Below, piece by piece: positions 16,340-19,042 of a stretch of 19,042 nt of DNA. Positions within the stretch are counted from its first letter, which is position 1; the number at the start of each line of letters is the position of its first letter. The stretch is from Lachnospiraceae bacterium. GTDB taxonomy: Bacteria; Bacillota; Clostridia; Lachnospirales; Lachnospiraceae. The translations under genes were made by a program, and so were the position numbers. Below the pieces are notes generated by a model. That model saw nothing but the letters and a program-made list of their open reading frames with translations, had not been told where the DNA came from and searched no databases. The stretch is from positions 1 to 19,042 of the forward strand of contig JAEEKC010000296.1 in NCBI GenBank assembly GCA_016282215.1. Reading direction: 5' to 3'.

Positions 16340-16366
16340 TATAACAGTACTCATTACAATTTGCAA
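16338..16366 (-). promoter_or_regulatory. Promoter of tRNA-Lys
   Basis: On the minus strand TTGCAA (16366-16361) and a perfect TATAAT (16343-16338) are spaced by 17 bases. Start is predicted near 16331, about 50 bases before the mature tRNA. Confidence 0.75.
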
Positions 16367-16416
16367 GCACTTTTTTATAAAATTCAAAATTTTATAAAAC
16401 TCGGTTTTTCGTGCTT
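16365..16416 (-). terminator. Candidate terminator of the second surface-protein gene
   Basis: AAGCAC (16365-16370) pairs with GTGCTT (16411-16416). Inside, the self-complementary TTTTATAAAA occurs twice (16373-16382 and 16390-16399) and forms a 10-bp A/T stem. It begins 17 bases after the stop codon. The stem is AT-rich with no clear U-tract after it, so termination is uncertain. Confidence 0.35.
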
Positions 16417-16432
16417 ACGAAAGGTTGAGAAA

Positions 16433-19042
16433 TCATTTTACTTTTGCCTTTTTATTCAGACCTTTTTTCTGAAGCATGGTCTTATATGTCTTTTTCTTTC
16501 CCGCCGGCACTTTGCATGTCGCATTCGGATGTGTCCCCTTGAAGGCCTTTGCGCCCACGTTTTTGACTGTCAGCATCTTTGTCTTGATCTTAATGTTCTT
16601 TAAGTTAGCGCATCCGAAGAAGGCTTTCTTGCCGATCTTGCGAACGCTTTTCGGGATCACGATCTTTTTCAGCGACTTGCAGTTTTTAAAGGCATTTTTC
16701 CCGATATACGTTACATTCTTCCCAATCGTAACTTTTTCAAGGAGTTCGCAGTCTTCAAAAGCGGAATCTGCGATCTCCGTCACCCGGAATGTTCTGCCCT
16801 TCGCACTGACCGTAGCATCGATCGTGACAGAGGTGATCTCTTTTGAGTCAGCCTTCTCAAAACGCACCTCTCCGTCTCCGATATACGTAAAACCGGCTTT
16901 ATTCAATGCTTTTTCGGTTTTCGGATCGAGAGAGTCATCTTCCTCTTCTTCGTCTTCCTCATCATAATCGTCATAGTCATCATATCCGCCGTCATAGTAT
17001 CCCGAACCACCGGTTCCGGGATCTGTATGTCCGGACGGCACCATATCAATAACTTCCTCTTTCCACATCCAGCATTTCGTACATGTATAATGCATGATAC
17101 CGGTACTATACTCCGTGGGCTGTATGGATATATATCCCGCATCCCATATATGACCCGTTGCCCGTATCGTCTTCCCTTGCTCAAGTATTTCACTGCAGAC
17201 CCCGCATCGGATGTCGCCGCTATATCCGTCTGTTTCACAGCCCGGCTCCATGGCGTTGTCATACTGATAAAATTCCTTCGGATGGAGACATTTCCATTTT
17301 GCATGCAGATACAGATCCGATGTGACCGGCTTGCTGAAATCATAAGCCTGCGTAAAAGCATAATCTTCATACCAGCCATCAAAAGCATAATACTCCAACG
17401 TCGGCGGTGCAGGCTTGGTCAACTTATCCCCATCCTTGACGTACTGCGATTCAAGAACACCTCCGTTTGTATAAAACTCAACCCAGTGTTTTTGTTTTTC
17501 CCTTATACTGAAGTAATTTTCCTGGAAGAAAAGGTTATAATCAGAAGCCAGGAAACCTTCCCCATCCGCAAGCTGAAGCGTACCGATCCGGATCAGATAA
17601 CTGCCCGGCGTCTCCCCTTCCTCTCTAGTCAGCGTTCCTGTAAAGCAGGGCGTTTCACCCGAGACGGCGCCGCTCACCTGATAGGTTATCACCGGATCTG
17701 CGTCCTCCTCTGTTTTTGCGACTGCATCGGCTCTGACCGTCAGTTTCCGCTGGCCGATGGCAAATGCAACGCTTGTCTCACCCTTGTAATTGCCCGCTCC
17801 GGTCACAATAAGTGTCGGCGCATCTGTCCCATCTGCCGGTGAAGCATGAATATTGTTCTGATAGGATAGCGTATAGTCTGATGTTCCCAGTTTTTTGTTA
17901 TCGAGCTTGACCGTGACGTTACTGCCGGAGGGCTCTTTTCCCTTGCCATCATATGTATAGGAAATATAGCTCGAAAGCGTCACTGAGGCTGTGCTCAGAT
18001 CCTTCGGATCGATAATAAATTCAAAACTTACGCTGCCCTTAAAGTTACCGCTGCCAAGGATCTCACACTGATAGGTTCCGGCATTGGTATGGGAAGCAGG
18101 GTATTTTATGGTGTAATCGCTCTGCGTCAGCGTCAGGCTGTCACAGGTTACCGACGTGATAGCTGCTTCCTTACTACTGCCGTCATAAACCGGCGCATCC
18201 CCGAGCAGGATCACGGTATTTTGCTGGCTCAGCTGTTTTTTCTCAATGGTAAATTCCCATTCAGCCTTTGTCAGCCTGTCAGCCGCATCATACTTGTCCG
18301 TTTCCGCAGCGGATACATACACATGATAGGTTCCGGCATTCACAGGGGCCGTCGTCGAAAGGCCACCGCCATCTGTTTCGTTTCCGTCTGCGTCTTTCAC
18401 CTTCTGATAATATACCGTGATATCACCGTCAAACCCGGACGGACCGGTCACGGAAACCGCATGCTGCATTCCATCGTATTCTCCGGCTGCAAAGTCCGTG
18501 TCCACCGTAAAGTCAGAAGCCGAAAGCTCGTTACGCGCGCAACCCGACCTCGATACATATACCGGCTGCGACCCCGAGTTTTCATTTATCACGCCCGCCA
18601 CCCTGCGGTAGATCCTGTAATACTTTCCGCCCAGTTCACTGACCGGTTTTGTGATACTGTTCTGGCTGGCATTGTCTGTCGTAAAAACTGTCGTATACAC
18701 ACCATCGATCGAGCTGCTGCTTCGAAGTTCATAGCCCTGTGCGGCTGACGGTTTTGTCCAGCTGATCGTCGTTTTCGGCGAAGAAGGAACGGAAACGTCA
18801 AGAGAAACCTGTATCTGCGGAACCTCGATCGTCTGTGCTCCGATGCAGAAATCGCCGGTATAATCCCCCTGCCCGGATGCTTTCGTCCAATATGCGCCCC
18901 CATTATATGAAAGAAAACTCTGATCCGAGCTGTTGGTCCCGCATTTGACACTAATGGCACTATTGGCATCACCTGTCGCAAAATCAACACCATAGGAAAA
19001 CTCAAAATCCACCACTCTTTTTCCGCCATCTAAGGTAACAAC
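16433..19042 (-). CDS. Secreted multidomain surface protein with lectin-like, MBG-like, Listeria-Bacteroides and LRR_5 domains (5' end outside window)
   Basis: The frame is open from the right edge to a stop at 16433, giving 869 residues; the true start is not in the window. From the edge inward I see a lectin-like domain (about 1-75, ending GDFCIGAQT), a fibronectin type III-like domain (about 78-155), three or four MBG-like immunoglobulin-type domains (about 170-510, with NAGTY and GNYKG motifs), a Listeria-Bacteroides repeat (about 518-583, FYTNGG to DGWYED to LHAKW), a Cys-rich module (CLHP, GYSGDIRCGVC, YTCTKC, about 584-680), an acidic DYDDYDEEDEEEEDD linker and an LRR_5 tail (about 750-869) ending in Lys-rich sequence. 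The last two modules match those of the giant protein at 8241-14627. It is probably exported and cell-surface bound; ligand unknown. Confidence 0.9.
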   Translation of the reverse strand, partial: VVTLDGGKRVVDFEFSYGVDFATGDANSAISVKCGTNSSDQSFLSYNGGAYWTKASGQGDYTGDFCIGAQTIEVPQIQVSLDVSVPSSPKTTISWTKPSAAQGYELRSSSSIDGVYTTVFTTDNASQNSITKPVSELGGKYYRIYRRVAGVINENSGSQPVYVSRSGCARNELSASDFTVDTDFAAGEYDGMQHAVSVTGPSGFDGDITVYYQKVKDADGNETDGGGLSTTAPVNAGTYHVYVSAAETDKYDAADRLTKAEWEFTIEKKQLSQQNTVILLGDAPVYDGSSKEAAITSVTCDSLTLTQSDYTIKYPASHTNAGTYQCEILGSGNFKGSVSFEFIIDPKDLSTASVTLSSYISYTYDGKGKEPSGSNVTVKLDNKKLGTSDYTLSYQNNIHASPADGTDAPTLIVTGAGNYKGETSVAFAIGQRKLTVRADAVAKTEEDADPVITYQVSGAVSGETPCFTGTLTREEGETPGSYLIRIGTLQLADGEGFLASDYNLFFQENYFSIREKQKHWVEFYTNGGVLESQYVKDGDKLTKPAPPTLEYYAFDGWYEDYAFTQAYDFSKPVTSDLYLHAKWKCLHPKEFYQYDNAMEPGCETDGYSGDIRCGVCSEILEQGKTIRATGHIWDAGYISIQPTEYSTGIMHYTCTKCWMWKEEVIDMVPSGHTDPGTGGSGYYDGGYDDYDDYDEEDEEEEDDSLDPKTEKALNKAGFTYIGDGEVRFEKADSKEITSVTIDATVSAKGRTFRVTEIADSAFEDCELLEKVTIGKNVTYIGKNAFKNCKSLKKIVIPKSVRKIGKKAFFGCANLKNIKIKTKMLTVKNVGAKAFKGTHPNATCKVPAGKKKTYKTMLQKKGLNKKAKVK

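Overview
The window looks like chromosome from a gut- or rumen-type anaerobic Firmicute, most likely Lachnospiraceae or a close clostridial relative. The evidence is BspA-type surface proteins with DUF285 and LRR_5 repeats, a Cys-rich GYSGDI module, MBG-like and Listeria-Bacteroides repeat domains, strong AGGAGG-type ribosome binding sites with TTG and GTG starts, and a tatD-rsmA pair. This assignment is inferred from protein families, not from a marker gene. The tRNA gene does not encode CCA. No plasmid, phage, transposase or CRISPR feature was found.

Left part (1-8216, all minus strand). A sensory c-di-GMP phosphodiesterase (6223-8133) has its own promoter and is followed by a YuiD/divergent-PAP2 membrane protein, a TatD-type metal hydrolase and the 16S rRNA dimethyltransferase RsmA. 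Intervals are 88, 32 and 16 bases. Next, from its own promoter over the rsmA stop codon, comes a very large partial protein (3881 to beyond base 1). It has a helical TPR-like head and more than 1000 residues of acidic, repeat-rich, probably disordered sequence.

Middle (8241-14627, minus). One gene encodes a secreted 2128-residue protein. In order it has a signal peptide, two consecutive DUF285 (BspA) repeat modules each with its own N- and C-cap, a papain-like Cys-His-Asp domain, an acidic region of 34-residue repeats, 21 tandem Phe-Arg-Met-Arg-type tetrapeptides, a beta-rich region, a Cys-rich putative metal-binding module and a C-terminal LRR_5 cassette. The papain-like domain and the FRMR array are the most unusual content of the window.

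Right part. A divergent gene (14936-15871, plus) encodes a DHH/DHHA1 phosphoesterase. After it come about 330 bases without a gene that hold two adjacent multi-hairpin inverted-repeat structures, then a tRNA-Lys(CUU) on the minus strand with a promoter, a hairpin leader and a terminator. Last is the 3' part of a second secreted protein (16433 to beyond 19042, minus). It shares the Cys-rich module and LRR_5 tail with the first surface protein and carries lectin-like, MBG-like and Listeria-Bacteroides repeat domains. The two surface proteins probably act outside the cell in adhesion and peptide processing; the left cluster is housekeeping plus second-messenger signalling.
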